64,000 nt of DNA, taken from the NCBI GenBank assembly GCA_028023455.1, contig JAQFVV010000570.1, positions 124,001 to 188,000 on the forward strand. Reading direction: 5' to 3'. Shown here piece after piece: positions 24,501 to 34,420 of this stretch. Origin of the DNA: Epiperipatus broadwayi (Eukaryota; Onychophora; Udeonychophora; Euonychophora; Peripatidae). Position 1 is the stretch's first letter. Every line of letters begins with the position of its first letter. The notes under the pieces were generated by a model that did not search any database, was not told the DNA's origin, and worked only from the letters and a program-made list of their open reading frames with translations. A program made the position numbers and the translations under genes.

Positions 24501-24904
24501 TTTTAAATAGTTTTGAAAACATTTTAATTAATTTTGAAATTTTTTATTTACATCCCATTTTTTTTGTTGTTGTTTTTAAAATTCCATATAACACTTTCAT
24601 CTTTCAATTGTTTTCAAATTCTAACGTTAAAATTAATAATAACAATTTTTAAATATTTGATTTAATCAAAAGAACTATTTGCACCTAAATGAAATTCCAT
24701 TACTTTTTCTTCAGAATTATTGAGGCATAAAACTGAATTATCTGAATTTGATATTTTTCATTAAATAGATAATCTTGTTAATATCTGATATGCTGCCTTT
24801 TTCCACTTTTTTTTTTTTTCAATTTCTTATATAATGAATCTCATTCTACTTATATCTCCAGTTTTTGAATCTTTATAATGAAGTACATCCCAAGGTCTGA
24901 TAAT

Positions 24905-24947
24905 ATTCCATTTAATATTAGACAGTTCTTCAAATTGGTGCTCTTCT
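24905..24947 (-). repeat. Small RTE-like endonuclease scrap
   Basis: On the minus strand GAACTGTCTAATATTAAATG is identical to the RTE endonuclease coding sequence near 54993-55012 (minus), and both translate to ELSNIKW. The match is about 20 nt, so it may be a remnant of the same element family. Confidence 0.4.
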
Positions 24948-25104
24948 TTATTTAAAAGTGGTCTACAGATGAATGAATTATAATGATGATAATATATTTT
25001 ATAAATAATTATAGTAAATCACAGAAGTATTTTCAGTTAATTTCTTGATTTTCTTCAACTGAAAGCTACTTAAATTCAAATCTAGCAGAAGTAAATATCA
25101 TCAT

Positions 25105-25440
25105 GTCATATCCCAAGTTTCATGAATTTTAACATTAGCACATTGTCTGTAAATTAAATGAATCCTATTTCTATTTATCAAGATTGTCTTTTTAATTATT
25201 CTTTTATTATGGTTTCTCTTCTCATGACGAATCTTAGTAATTTCCAGATTGAAATTGAAAGTAAACATATTTTTTTTATTATCAAAGAAAACAGATTCTG
25301 TTATTAGATCATAATTATTCTTATTTTTTTATATGTTTATATAACAATTGATGCTCTTTTAATCTTTTCTCAAAACAACATCTCAATTTGCCTATGTATG
25401 AAGCCTTGCACTTACATAAATTTGATACACAATATTCCTT
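25105..25440 (-). pseudogene. Penelope-like GIY-YIG endonuclease, left arm
   Basis: This is the mirror copy of the right-arm fossil. Landmarks pair, for example CATATCCCAAG at 25110-25120 with CTTGGGATATG near 26225, and ATGAAGCCTTGCACTTACAT near 25400 with its counterpart near 25930. It carries extra substitutions and indels, so no long frame stays open. Confidence 0.65.
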
Positions 25441-25907
25441 TTTGTTTAAAATGTATATTTCTTGAATTATTTATCAATCTATTAACATTAGGTGGAACAC
25501 AAAATGAAACATTATATAAATCTCTGTATATATTTTAAAAAATTAGTTTGAACATTTGAAACATAAGGAATAGATATCTTTTTATCATCATTTAACTTTT
25601 TGCTTTTCTGAAGTGATATATTTCTTTTTATATTGAAATATCTATTTTTTATCATTAATTTTCTGCTTCTTTAAAGTAGTATATTTCTTTTTAAATTGAC
25701 ATATGTCAGTTTAAAAAGAAATATGCTATTTTAGAGGAGCAGAAAGTTAATGATAGATATCTATTCCATTTTCAAATGTTCAAGCTACATTTTGAAAAAA
25801 AAAAAATATAGAGATTTATATAATTTTTGATTTTGTGTTCCATCTAATGTTAATAAATTAGTAAATAATTCAAGAAATATTATATGTTTTAAATACAAAG
25901 GTAAATA

Positions 25908-26241
25908 TTATTTATTCAATTTTATGTAAGCACAAGTCTTCATACATAGGTAAATCAAGATGTAATCTCGAGAAGAAATTAAAATAGTATCAATTGTTAT
26001 TTAATATATAAAAAATAAAATTAATAAAGATTTAATAATGGCATCTGTTTTCTTTGACCATGAAAAAATCCATGAGTTCACTTTCAATTTTGATCTGAAA
26101 AATATTAAGATTCTTCATAAGGAAAGAAACCATAATAATAAAAATAATAAAAAAGCAGTTTTGATAAATAGAAATAGGATATCTTTAATTAACAGACAAT
26201 GTGCTAACATTAAAATTTGTAAATCTTGGGATATGGCATGA
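25908..26241 (+). pseudogene. Penelope-like GIY-YIG endonuclease, right arm
   Basis: The first part is broken but recognisable: IYSI near 25908, the GIY position, followed after stops by the linker. From 26038 an open frame reads ASVFFDHEKIHEFTFNFD, then VKIL-like NIKILHKERN, a KKAVLINRNRISLINRQ block and KSWDMA at the end. The H-x4-H-x-F-x-FD, K-I-L, I-N-R pattern fits Penelope-like elements. The catalytic first half is too decayed to be active. Its mirror image lies at 25105-25440. Confidence 0.75.
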
Positions 26242-26362
26242 TGTTGTTAAATTTGAATTTAAATAGTTTTCATTTGAAGGTCAGGAAATTAACTGATCGT
26301 ACTTCTGTGGTTAATAGTTATTTATAAAATGTATTATCATCATCATTATAATTCATTATTTT

Positions 26363-28621
26363 TATTACAATAATTATTTTATAATGGATATCTTATTTTA
26401 ATTAAATGTAGATATTTAAAAAAATTGGTAATCATAAAATGACAACTTAAATCTCAATTTAGGGCATTCCTATAATTTCCTACCTTTGTAACCAACAATA
26501 GCCTTTGCAGATGATTTACAGTTTTCTGTGAATAAAACCATAATTTAGATTTGTGAATCATGACTATAAGTATAAAAGAGAATGATTCACTTATTCACAC
26601 ACACTTTCATTATATCTTCAAGCATTCCACTAAGGTTTTGGTTAATAACTCTCAGGCATTTGAGAAAAACAATTATGTTGTTCAAACAATTTAAAAAAAG
26701 TAAACTTACCATACTAAGTGATACATGTTAGTAACCTGTCCATGATTATTTACCAAATAAATAACTCATTATATATGTCACTAATCATATAGTAATAATA
26801 TTTACAAGAGCATATGTAGTGAACATTAAAAATTATCCTTGGTTTACTTAAGGCTTCAAGAATTATTTTAGTCTATAACAAACTCTTTCTTGTAGATGGA
26901 TGTTCTCATGAGTAATTATAAATAGTTTTTGAATGCATATGATAATACATATAGACAAAAAAGGGACTTAAGAGAATGTCATTATATCTGGGCGAGTCAT
27001 AAAGTGGATTAGATATTTGTTTCATAATTAAATTGGTTTTTATTAGATATTTTGAAAAAAATATTTTATGGCATCTGTAACTGAAAAGAACTTTTTTTTT
27101 TAAGATTTAATGGTCTACTTTTTAGAGAGATTGTAGATAAATCTTATTCACGGAGAAGTTAATTCAGAATTCACATGCTATAGTAACAATTCACAAGTCA
27201 AACTGACTTGAAATTTTGTATAGAATATCCACTTAAGTGCTTCTGACTTAAAACTATTATTATGCTAATGTGCAGGTTGTGAATATTTATTTACAGGTTT
27301 ATTAAAATTATTAAAGTTTATATCTTGGTTATTATTTGAAACTGTAAGCTAGTTTGATTAATACTTTATAAAGATGATTATTAATAGAATTCCATCTCTT
27401 TAAGTTGTTAATGATTTATTAACCACATAACTACATGGTTATTAGATAAAAACAAACCATTTTAAATCTATATAATGAATTAACATTCATACAAGAAAGT
27501 GGATGTCATTTACAAGTTTGTAAAACTTCAGAGAATTTTACTTTTAAATTATTATTATGGTATGTGCATTTAGAGTTAGCTTCTCCGTAAATAAGATTAT
27601 ATATTCTCAGCATTATATATTTAATAGTTGTAGTTATTTGCAAGTTTATTAAAATTATTAGAATATATTTATTTTTTAAATTATAATAATGGTAAATAAT
27701 AACAGTAGAAGTACTTTCAATTACATAGTATTCATTATCAACTGAAGCCACATAAAGAAAAAAAAAAGCACATATATAATTTACCAAGCTCACACAAGAA
27801 TATTAAATAAAGATATAATAAAAAGAGAAAAATTAAAAGGGCAATTTTTATAAGCAAAATTAAAGATTACAAATAGACAATCTGCTAATGACAATGTACA
27901 CAGTTCTTCGAAAATCACATGACATCTGCTATTTTTTTTTTTGGTTACATGATTTTGGTTGATAATGATTACAACATAATCAAAAGTACCAAATTCACCA
28001 CTTCCTTTATTTTGCTGTAATATCTTATATAAATGCAATTTATCCTCTCTACTTTGAGCACTTTTTATTAAAAAACTTTATTGTACATATCTATTGAAGC
28101 AGTCGATGTCTAATCATCATCGTGCTTCATGCTTTACCATCTACACTAACCTCCTGCAGGTCCCGCAATTCAGACCTCGCCGTATATATATGCCATTCAC
28201 CCACACACACTGTAGGCATAATTATCCAAGGAATTAATACAATTATTTAGTAAAGTAAAATAGTAGTGTGTGTGATGCATATATATATATATGAACGAAG
28301 CAATAATTCTATTAATATTTTTTGCTGAAAATTCGATATTCTTTTATAATTGTAAATATCTTTTTATATATGTGTATTTAATTAAATTATTGGAAAGTAA
28401 AAACAAAGAAAAATGGGGAAGGGTCTAAATACTGAAATAATCTTTATCTAGATTCAGATTGTTTTCTTTAATTAAAATTATAAATCTTAATTAAAATCAT
28501 AAGTAATTCTTTTGTTAGTTGTTTACAAATCTTTAAAAAATATCTAAAATGGTATTTCGAGCCTTATCTGTTTTAAAAATATTTTGCCAATTAAATGTTG
28601 TTGTGTTTTTTTTTTTTCATA
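26363..28621. other. AT-rich stretch without supported gene
   Basis: The open frames at 27506-27793 and 27790-28038 (minus) are AT-driven and show no domain. A less AT-rich patch at about 28085-28215 (CCTCCTGCAGGTCCCGCAAT) may be an old repeat. (TA)n tracts lie near 28281-28292. Confidence 0.4.
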
Positions 28622-29002
28622 TGTCATAGCATCGGCCGGGACGCGTTGTTTTTAATCAAGAGATTACAGAGACAGCAGTGGGCAACTGAAATTACATTCT
28701 TGGGGGGGATTAAAGGGTGTATAAAAGGGACCATAGAACAAAAGAAGTCAGTTTAGTTACTTTTCAGTTTCAGTTACTTTGAGCTAGTCATTAAACTTCG
28801 TTACTTTTCAGTCACATTTAGTTTTTACTTTGAGTTACTTTCAGTTAAACTACTAAACATCACGTGATCACCATCTCTATACTAGCACATAATTGTTGTA
28901 AACAAAGGCAAAACTCCATACAGTAGTGCCACTCTGTGCCAAACAGAGTAATCAATGGATGCCAGAAGGCCTGTGCATAAAATCCCTATCTAGTACTAAC
29001 TC

Positions 29003-29061
29003 ATTCAATATCCCCAGACTAGTTTCTGGCTTATGACCATCATCAGTGAGGAACCTTGGAT
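29003..29061 (-). ncRNA. Hammerhead ribozyme 1 (type I, minimal helix III)
   Basis: Minus strand, 5' to 3': helix I outer ATCCAA, internal loop, helix I inner TCCTCA, core CTGATGA, helix II TGGT/GCCA with loop CATAA, core GAAA, CTAG, TC cleavage site, helix I return TGGGGA, internal loop TA, outer return TTGAAT. The inner helix pairs fully (one G-U). The outer helix has one substitution relative to copy 2. The predicted cut lies between plus positions 29017 and 29016. Core bases C3 to A9, G12 to A15.1, U16.1 and C17 are all present. Confidence 0.85.
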
Positions 29062-29452
29062 CTGAGAGTACTGCACCTAGATCTTAGGTTCTAATGCAAC
29101 CCTCCAGCAGCCACCTTTTAACTCTACTTTACTACAAAACTATGAGAATGAAATTGAAAACACAACAATATTTTCAATCTAAGCTCAATAGCTTATATAG
29201 TCATATGGGTCTGAACTCAATTCAGCACCTGTACATTTTGGTCTCTTTGGCTCTTAAACAATCATAGCCACCATTATCCTATTAGGCAGGATTGGTGTTA
29301 AACCACTAAACATCACATGATCACCATCTCTATACTAGCACATAATTGTAAACAAAGGCAAAACTCCATACAGTAGTGCCACCCTGTGCCAAACAGAGTA
29401 ATCAATGGATGCCAGAAGGCCTGTGCATAAAATCCCTATCTAGTGCCTACTC

Positions 29453-29511
29453 ATCCAATATCCCCAGACTAGTTTCTGGCTTATGGCCATCATCAGTGAG
29501 GAACCTTGGAT
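29453..29511 (-). ncRNA. Hammerhead ribozyme 2 (best-preserved copy)
   Basis: The minus strand gives a complete type I hammerhead. Helix I has two 6-bp parts, ATCCAA/TTGGAT and TCCTCA/TGGGGA, separated by a 3x2 internal loop. The core is CTGATGA. Helix II is TGGC/GCCA with loop CATAA, followed by GAAA. Helix III is reduced to the self-complementary ACTAGT, and the cut follows GTC (between plus positions 29467 and 29466). A helix III this short is unstable in a monomer, so activity is expected from two neighbouring motifs pairing through ACTAGT, as known for newt satellite and Penelope-like hammerheads. Confidence 0.88.
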
Positions 29512-30120
29512 CTGAGAACACTGCACCAGCAGCCACCTTTTAACTCTACTTTACTACAAAGCTATGAGAATGAAATTGAAAACACAACAATATTTTCAAT
29601 CTAAGCTCAATAGCTTATATAGTCATATGGGTCTGAACTCAATTCAGCACCCATACATTTTGGTCTCTTTGGCTTTTAAACAGTCATAGCCACCACTATC
29701 CTATTAGGCAGGATTGGTGTTAAACCACTAAACATCACATGATCACCATCTCTATACTAGCACATAATTGTAAACAAAGGCAAAACTCTCCATACAGTAG
29801 TGCCACCTGTGCCAAACAGAGTAATCAATGGATGCCAGAAGGCCTGTGCTAGCATAGAGATGGTGATCATGTGATGTTTAGTGGTTTAACACCAATTTTG
29901 CCTAATAGGATAGTGGTGGCTATGGTTGTTTAAGAGCCAAAGACACCAAAATGTATGGGTGCTGAATTGAGTTCAGACCCATATGACTATATAAGCTATT
30001 GAGCTTAGATTGAAAATATTATTGTGTTTTCAATTTCATTCTCATAGGTTTGAAGTAGAGTTAAAAAGTGGCTGCTGGAGGGTTGCATTAGATCCTAAGA
30101 TCTGGGTGCAGTGCTCTCAG

Positions 30121-30179
30121 ATCCAAGGTTTCTCACTGATGCTGGCCACAAGCCAGAAACTAGTCTGGGGATATTGGAT
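30121..30179 (+). ncRNA. Hammerhead ribozyme 3, core mutated
   Basis: Same layout on the plus strand in the inverted unit: ATCCAA, TTCTCA, then CTGATGC (A9 changed to C), helix II TGGC/GCCA with loop CACAA, GAAA, CTAGTC and TGGGGATATTGGAT. The predicted cut would be between 30165 and 30166. The A9 change in the catalytic core should abolish or strongly reduce cleavage. Confidence 0.75.
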
Positions 30180-30380
30180 GAGTAGGCACTAGATAGGGAT
30201 TTTATGCACAGGCCTTCTGGCATCCATTGATAACTCTGTTTGGCACAGGGTGGCAGTATTGTATGGAGAGTTTTGCCTTTGTTTACTTTCAGTTACTTAG
30301 AAAATTCTGTGAGAACGTCTTTCAGTAAAATAAATTTTCAGAAGTGTTTTCAAACCTTAAAATTTTATAAGAAGTCAACA

Positions 30381-31163
30381 GGAGTTGCGTGCTATGAACT
30401 GTGAGTAGAAAAGGACTTTTCTCCAGGCCTCTTGGAAGACTGTCTACCTGATGCTGTCAAGTTCCATCCATGTGACTGGCCATAAAAGATAACTGCCTGA
30501 TCGCTCCCAGCAGCATGCTGACCATTTATAATGCACCTGCCTGTTATTCTGAGGTAACCCCATTCTGTGTGGAGCTGCCTTTACTATAAAGCCCTTAGGT
30601 AATCTATTTATCTGCGATATAAGGAAAATCTTACATTTTATTCGGGTAGTTTCTATTAATTATGCTTTTAAACTCTCTCTCTGTAATCCTTACTAGTATA
30701 ATGTAATTCTAATTACGCCCTCGCACGTTTAATTTATGTTATATAGCTTTGTGCGGCTCAATTAAATATTTAACTTATTTTGTTTAATATATATATAATT
30801 TGTTGTCTTTTATATGCCAATATCATTCAACCTCACGAGTTTAACAAGGATTTATTTCTTTGGTTAATGGGGAAAGAAGCAGGGATTTCAACTAAATTTA
30901 TTAATAAAGCTTTAGTCATTTGTGACAGAAATCGCTCGCTAGGTTGGTTTTATATTAAATCTGTTATTCATGTTTTTTTTTATCTAAAATATTTTATTGT
31001 GGATGCATATTTCACTTTATTATTTGAATTTGTCTTTAAATTTTCATTTTAAAAGATCATGAACCTTAATATAATTATTCCACCTTTTCTTGCTGTTGCC
31101 TGGAGGGCTAATTTTATCAATAATATGTATATGGGAATCAAAGTTAAATATAAATTTCATTAG
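30381..31163. other. Unassigned sequence with balanced composition at its start
   Basis: 30381-30610 is markedly less AT-rich than its surroundings (GATCGCTCCCAGCAGCATGC, GTGTGGAGCTGCC) and may be an internal part of the LTR-like element upstream. A 90-residue open frame at 30780-31052 shows no recognisable domain. Confidence 0.4.
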
Positions 31164-31643
31164 TTTAATGTCGTAGTTAAAAGAGTTATTCTCTGTTATA
31201 ATTTTCTGAATGATTCTTTATTCAAATATATCATTGCGCAGGAGTCAAACCATTTACAGGCTTTCGAATATAATATATTAAGTTTATCGCACAGGTATAA
31301 TGCTGCTAGCCTACCTGTCCTTTCTCTTATGGTACTTCCACATATATTTTCTGTGTTGCTTTGTCATTGGGGACTTTGGAAATCTGAATCTCCCCTCCTA
31401 CTAGTTCTCAAAATCGTTCATAATCAGGGGTATATGGTACTCCCTGTGAAACGCGAGGTTTATAGGGTTTTGATTGGGCTGCGGAAGTTCCATACAACTG
31501 GCTCTGGGCATTCAAACCAAACCTCTCCATTCGATACCGTATCGTCAAAATCGCGGACATATCAACCCTTATTCATTATCAAATGTCTTAAAATGATGAA
31601 GCATTCAAACTACCATAAGATCCGTATTTCTTTATTTAAATGA
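31164..31643 (+). other. Unidentified open stretch, possible coding fossil
   Basis: A frame free of stops for about 159 codons (31164 to the TGA at 31641-31643) in a local island of higher GC. The first Met is only at 31329. The sequence is not low-complexity (for example FKYIIAQESNHLQAFEYNIL near 31221 and LLCHWGLWKSESPLL near 31359), but I recognise no domain. It could be a decayed transposon product or a remnant of a host exon. I see no splice or promoter evidence. Confidence 0.35.
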
Positions 31644-32522
31644 TTTATGCCTGTTTGACCTTTCGTTAGGTGTTGGAAATAATGACTCATTCATGAAAAT
31701 GCACCAACATGCTAATTAATCAGTATGTTGATTTTAAAATTGCTTTCTTTTAAAATACTAATCGATTTCCATAGATGTAAATCAATTTATATTAATGATT
31801 GTACCACGTATTCTCATAAATGTAGCGCATTGTTTGTTTCTTATTTATAAGTTCCAAAGATGTCTTTCCCAAACAATGCCAATAAAAGTACATATCATGA
31901 TTTTCATAAGGTAGATAAGTGATTGAGATCGTATATTTTGCCTGTTTATCAAATCATTTACTACTAAACCTGTTACGATCTTTTATATCCACAACGTTCT
32001 ATTAGTAAAATGTTATTAAATTGGCATATTAACTCCGCACAAGTTATAATACACTCCATAAAATTATATTCGTTAAATAATTAATGTAAAGGGGATTTTA
32101 TAAAAACAAATCCCAAGTTTTGTAAATAGACAATATCATTCCAAGCGTGAAACCTTTTGTAACATATATATGCATTTTCACAATATTTTATTAAATATAT
32201 ATTTCATGTAAATCCTTGTTTGTTTTGAATTATTATTTTCTAATTAGTAGAATTATTTTCTTTAGCTAATAACTTAGCATTAACAAGGATAACTTTAATA
32301 AATGTAATTCCTGGGCTACTCTTATCTCGATCATCATCATCAGTCTGATCTTATGCTCTACCGCTTTGCTTCTGGGCCTGGAATTAAAATAATTGGACTG
32401 TATCATCAGGATTGTTGTTCATTGGGTCAGAGATTCGAAGAATAGGCAAATAGGTTAGGATTCAGGATTGCTCCAGACCTGTGTATCTTGAGCATGATAG
32501 GATTCAAGGTACTTTTGCTTAC
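31644..32522. other. Sequence without recognised feature
   Basis: Nothing beyond short AT-rich runs and a slightly GC-richer patch near 32320-32470. Confidence 0.4.
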
Positions 32523-32945
32523 GATTTGAATCTTGTTAAGTGAGCATACATTTTTGACCAGTACAATACATACACAATCTTACATTTTGACTGCCCTGTT
32601 ATCTTCTTCAGAGCTATGATATAATGAACAAAATAAAATACATAACTATATAAATAATACCATTAAAAATGTAATCAATAAAATAAACAAAATTAAAAAA
32701 AAACATAAAATATAACAAAACATAATTTCAGTTTTATTACATTTTGTTATATTTTATGTTGTTTTTTAGTTTTGTTTATTATATTTTTTTATTATTCTAT
32801 TAATTTTGTTTACATTTTTATGATATTGCTTATATAGTTATGCATTTTGTTTTGTTCATTATAGCATAGATCTGAAGAAGACTGTAGAATAATCAAAACA
32901 TAAGGTTGTATATGCATATATGTACAATAATATGATTTTTTGCTA
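32523..32945. repeat. Foldback element with degenerate CTGAAGA motifs
   Basis: The arms at about 32540-32715 and 32740-32935 are inverted copies, including AGCTATGATATAATGAACAA and its counterpart TTGTTCATTATAGCATAGAT. Both arms contain, in outward orientation, CTGAAGAAG, then a GACTG/CAGTC-like stem and an AAAAC/AAAAT block. This resembles a hammerhead core with A at the variable position 7 and degraded GAAA. The central part is almost pure A+T. Confidence 0.6.
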
Positions 32946-33118
32946 AAAAGTGTTCAAAGTAGAGTGGATAAATTGCATAATCAAAACTGCTTCTGCCTAA
33001 CTTACATATTACTATTTATTATAATTTAAAATTTACATATATTTTTAATGAATAACTTATTATATATATATTATCTAATGAGTTGCCAATAGCTCTTGAC
33101 AAGCTTTTCAAAATTTCT

Positions 33119-33166
33119 CCAATCCCAGAGTGGTTTCTGTTTCTGGCTTACTCAGTGGGGTGCTAA
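33119..33166 (-). ncRNA. Degenerate hammerhead, family II copy a
   Basis: The minus strand has CACCCCA, then CTGAGTA where CTGANGA is expected, an AGCC/ACA poorly paired helix II, intact GAAA, CCACTC in the cleavage position and TGGGAT returning to helix I. The core A at position 8/9 is altered, so it is unlikely to be active. Confidence 0.45.
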
Positions 33167-33490
33167 AATATTCAAGCATTAGATTTAAAATACCAGGTCA
33201 AGCCCAACACTTTATCTAATGGTTAACTATTAAGTAGAAACTCAAATTTTCAGACATCCAAATGACTTCAAATCCAGGTAACTTAAATGGCCATATGGGA
33301 CTGAACTAAGTTCAGATATACCATATATTAATAGCTTTCACAATATAAAATTGCAAAAGCCTTAATAGCAAAAAAATATAATTGGAAAAAAAAAATCAAG
33401 TCATATATCACATGACCCAATTTAACAAGCATGTATTCCAAATGTTATCTAATCTGTTTGCCAATAGTTCTTAACCAGCTTTTCAAAATA

Positions 33491-33538
33491 TCCCCAACCC
33501 CAGACTGGTTTTTGCTTCTGGTTTCCTCAGTGAGGTGC
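33491..33538 (-). ncRNA. Degenerate hammerhead, family II copy b
   Basis: The minus strand has ACCTCA, CTGAGGA (allowed, since position 7 is variable), a damaged helix II, AAAA in place of GAAA, CCAGTC and the helix I return TGGGGT. Helix I pairs over six positions, with A-U at the sixth pair where family I has U-A. The G12 change predicts loss of activity. Confidence 0.5.
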
Positions 33539-34420
33539 TAACTGCATATACCATTATCAAAATGTTTATATAGGCATTTGAGACTAGGTTAGAGATCCTT
33601 CTTTATCAATTCTGCTTACATATATATATTTATTGATAAAAAGAAATAAACGAATGATTTTATTGTTTGGGAGGTCATAAAAAATTTGAGCTCTTGAAAT
33701 GCAGTAAGATCTGTGATTCTTAGACCTAGAATTTTAGAACCACCACTATATCACAGTACCAAATCAAGCAGACCATAGTATTTATGTAAAGTAGGTCAGG
33801 GAAGGTACCAAGTAGCTATTTTGGTGTGCAAAAGCATTAGATTTAAAATACCAGTCAAGCCCAGCACTTTATCTAATGATTAACTATTAAGTAGAAAATC
33901 TCAAATTTTCAGATATCCATATGACTTCAAATCCAGCTATCTAACTTAAAAGCCTGTTAAGAGCTATTGGCAAGCTCATTAGATAACATTTGTAATACAC
34001 ACTTGTTAAATTAGGTCATGTGATATATGATGTGATTTTTTTTTTTTTTTTTCAGTTATATTTTTTTTTTTGCTATTAAGGCTTTGGCAATTTTATATTG
34101 CTAAAGCTATTAATATTTGGTGCATCTGAACTTAATTCAGTCCCATACGGCTATTTGAGTTAGCTCGATTTGAAGGCATATGAATGTTTGAAAATTTCAG
34201 ATTTTCCACTTAGCTTAACCTAGCACCTCACTAAGAAATGTCTGCAGACAATTTTTACAAAAAAAAATTTCAAAGTTCTAAGGTCAACTAAACTATATAC
34301 TATTCTGAAAAGCTTGTTAAGAGCTATTAGCAAGCTCATTAGATAACATTTGTAATAGAGGCTTGTTAAATTAGGTCATGTAATATATGACGGGTTTTTT
34401 TTTTGGCAAAGATATATATA

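Larger units (their letters stand above)
24975..26362. mobile_element. Head-to-head palindrome of two Penelope-like 3' ends
   Basis: The sequence is nearly symmetrical about 25703-25710 (ACATATGT). From there both arms run outward for more than 600 bp as reverse complements, ending near TGAATTATAATGATGATAAT (about 24975) and its complement (about 26360). The left arm is slightly longer owing to a local duplication at about 25610-25690. Each arm carries the 3' end of a Penelope-like endonuclease frame reading outward. This is the inverted, 5'-truncated arrangement often seen for this class of retroelement. Confidence 0.8.
28848..30282. mobile_element. Retrozyme/Penelope-like array of hammerhead-bearing units (family I)
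   Basis: Two full units run in direct repeat (28848-29299 and 29300-29721, about 90-95 percent identical), followed by a partial third (29722-29849) and one inverted unit (29850-30282). Each unit begins, in plus orientation, with CACTAAACATCACRTGATCA, contains GTAAACAAAGGCAAAACT and ends with TAGGCAGGATTGGTGTT. No protein is encoded. TTACTTTCAGTTA flanks the whole array on both sides (28835-28847, 30283-30295), a perfect 13-bp target duplication. Full units carry one hammerhead ribozyme each, on the minus strand for the two direct units and on the plus strand for the inverted one. In ribozyme sense a TATATAAGC-like TATA box (plus strand 29988-29996 in the inverted unit) lies some 130 bp upstream of the ribozyme. 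Tandem non-coding units with type I hammerheads are the structure known for animal retrozymes and Penelope-like terminal repeats. Confidence 0.85.
28622..30380 (+). mobile_element. LTR-like sequence split by the hammerhead array
   Basis: 28622-28847 starts TGTCATAGCATCGGCC and contains GTATAAAAGGG (about 28719, TATA-like), followed by a stretch rich in CAGTTTCAGTTACTTT. After the insertion at 28848-30282 the sequence resumes at 30283 with the duplicated TTACTTTCAGTTA. It continues to AAGTCAACA near 30380, which could be the LTR end (TGT...ACA, about 310 bp without the insertion). Neither a second LTR nor its own target duplication was identified, so the LTR call is tentative; the interruption itself is clear. 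Confidence 0.45.
33078..34420. repeat. Repeat family II: direct and inverted units related to the hammerhead family
   Basis: Units in one orientation (about 33078-33450, 33452-33600 partial) share TCTAATSWGTTTGCCAATAG, CTTTTCAAAATWTCYCCAA and CCATATGGGACTGAACTAAG. Inverted pieces follow at about 33830-34250 and 34310-34420 (GTTAAGAGCTATTRGCAAGC, GATAACATTTGTAATA). The unit plan parallels family I: ribozyme-like block, CAGTGAGG, and a CATATGG...CTGAACT...TTCAG block. I infer a common origin. Confidence 0.65.

Noticed and set aside
30010-30192. A 60-codon plus-strand frame
   Set aside because: It lies inside the inverted hammerhead unit and overlaps the ribozyme; other copies do not keep the frame.
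28848-30282. CRISPR-like or satellite array
   Set aside because: Units are about 420-450 bp, only two are complete, one is inverted and a target duplication surrounds them; this is a mobile element, not a satellite, and the sequence is animal.
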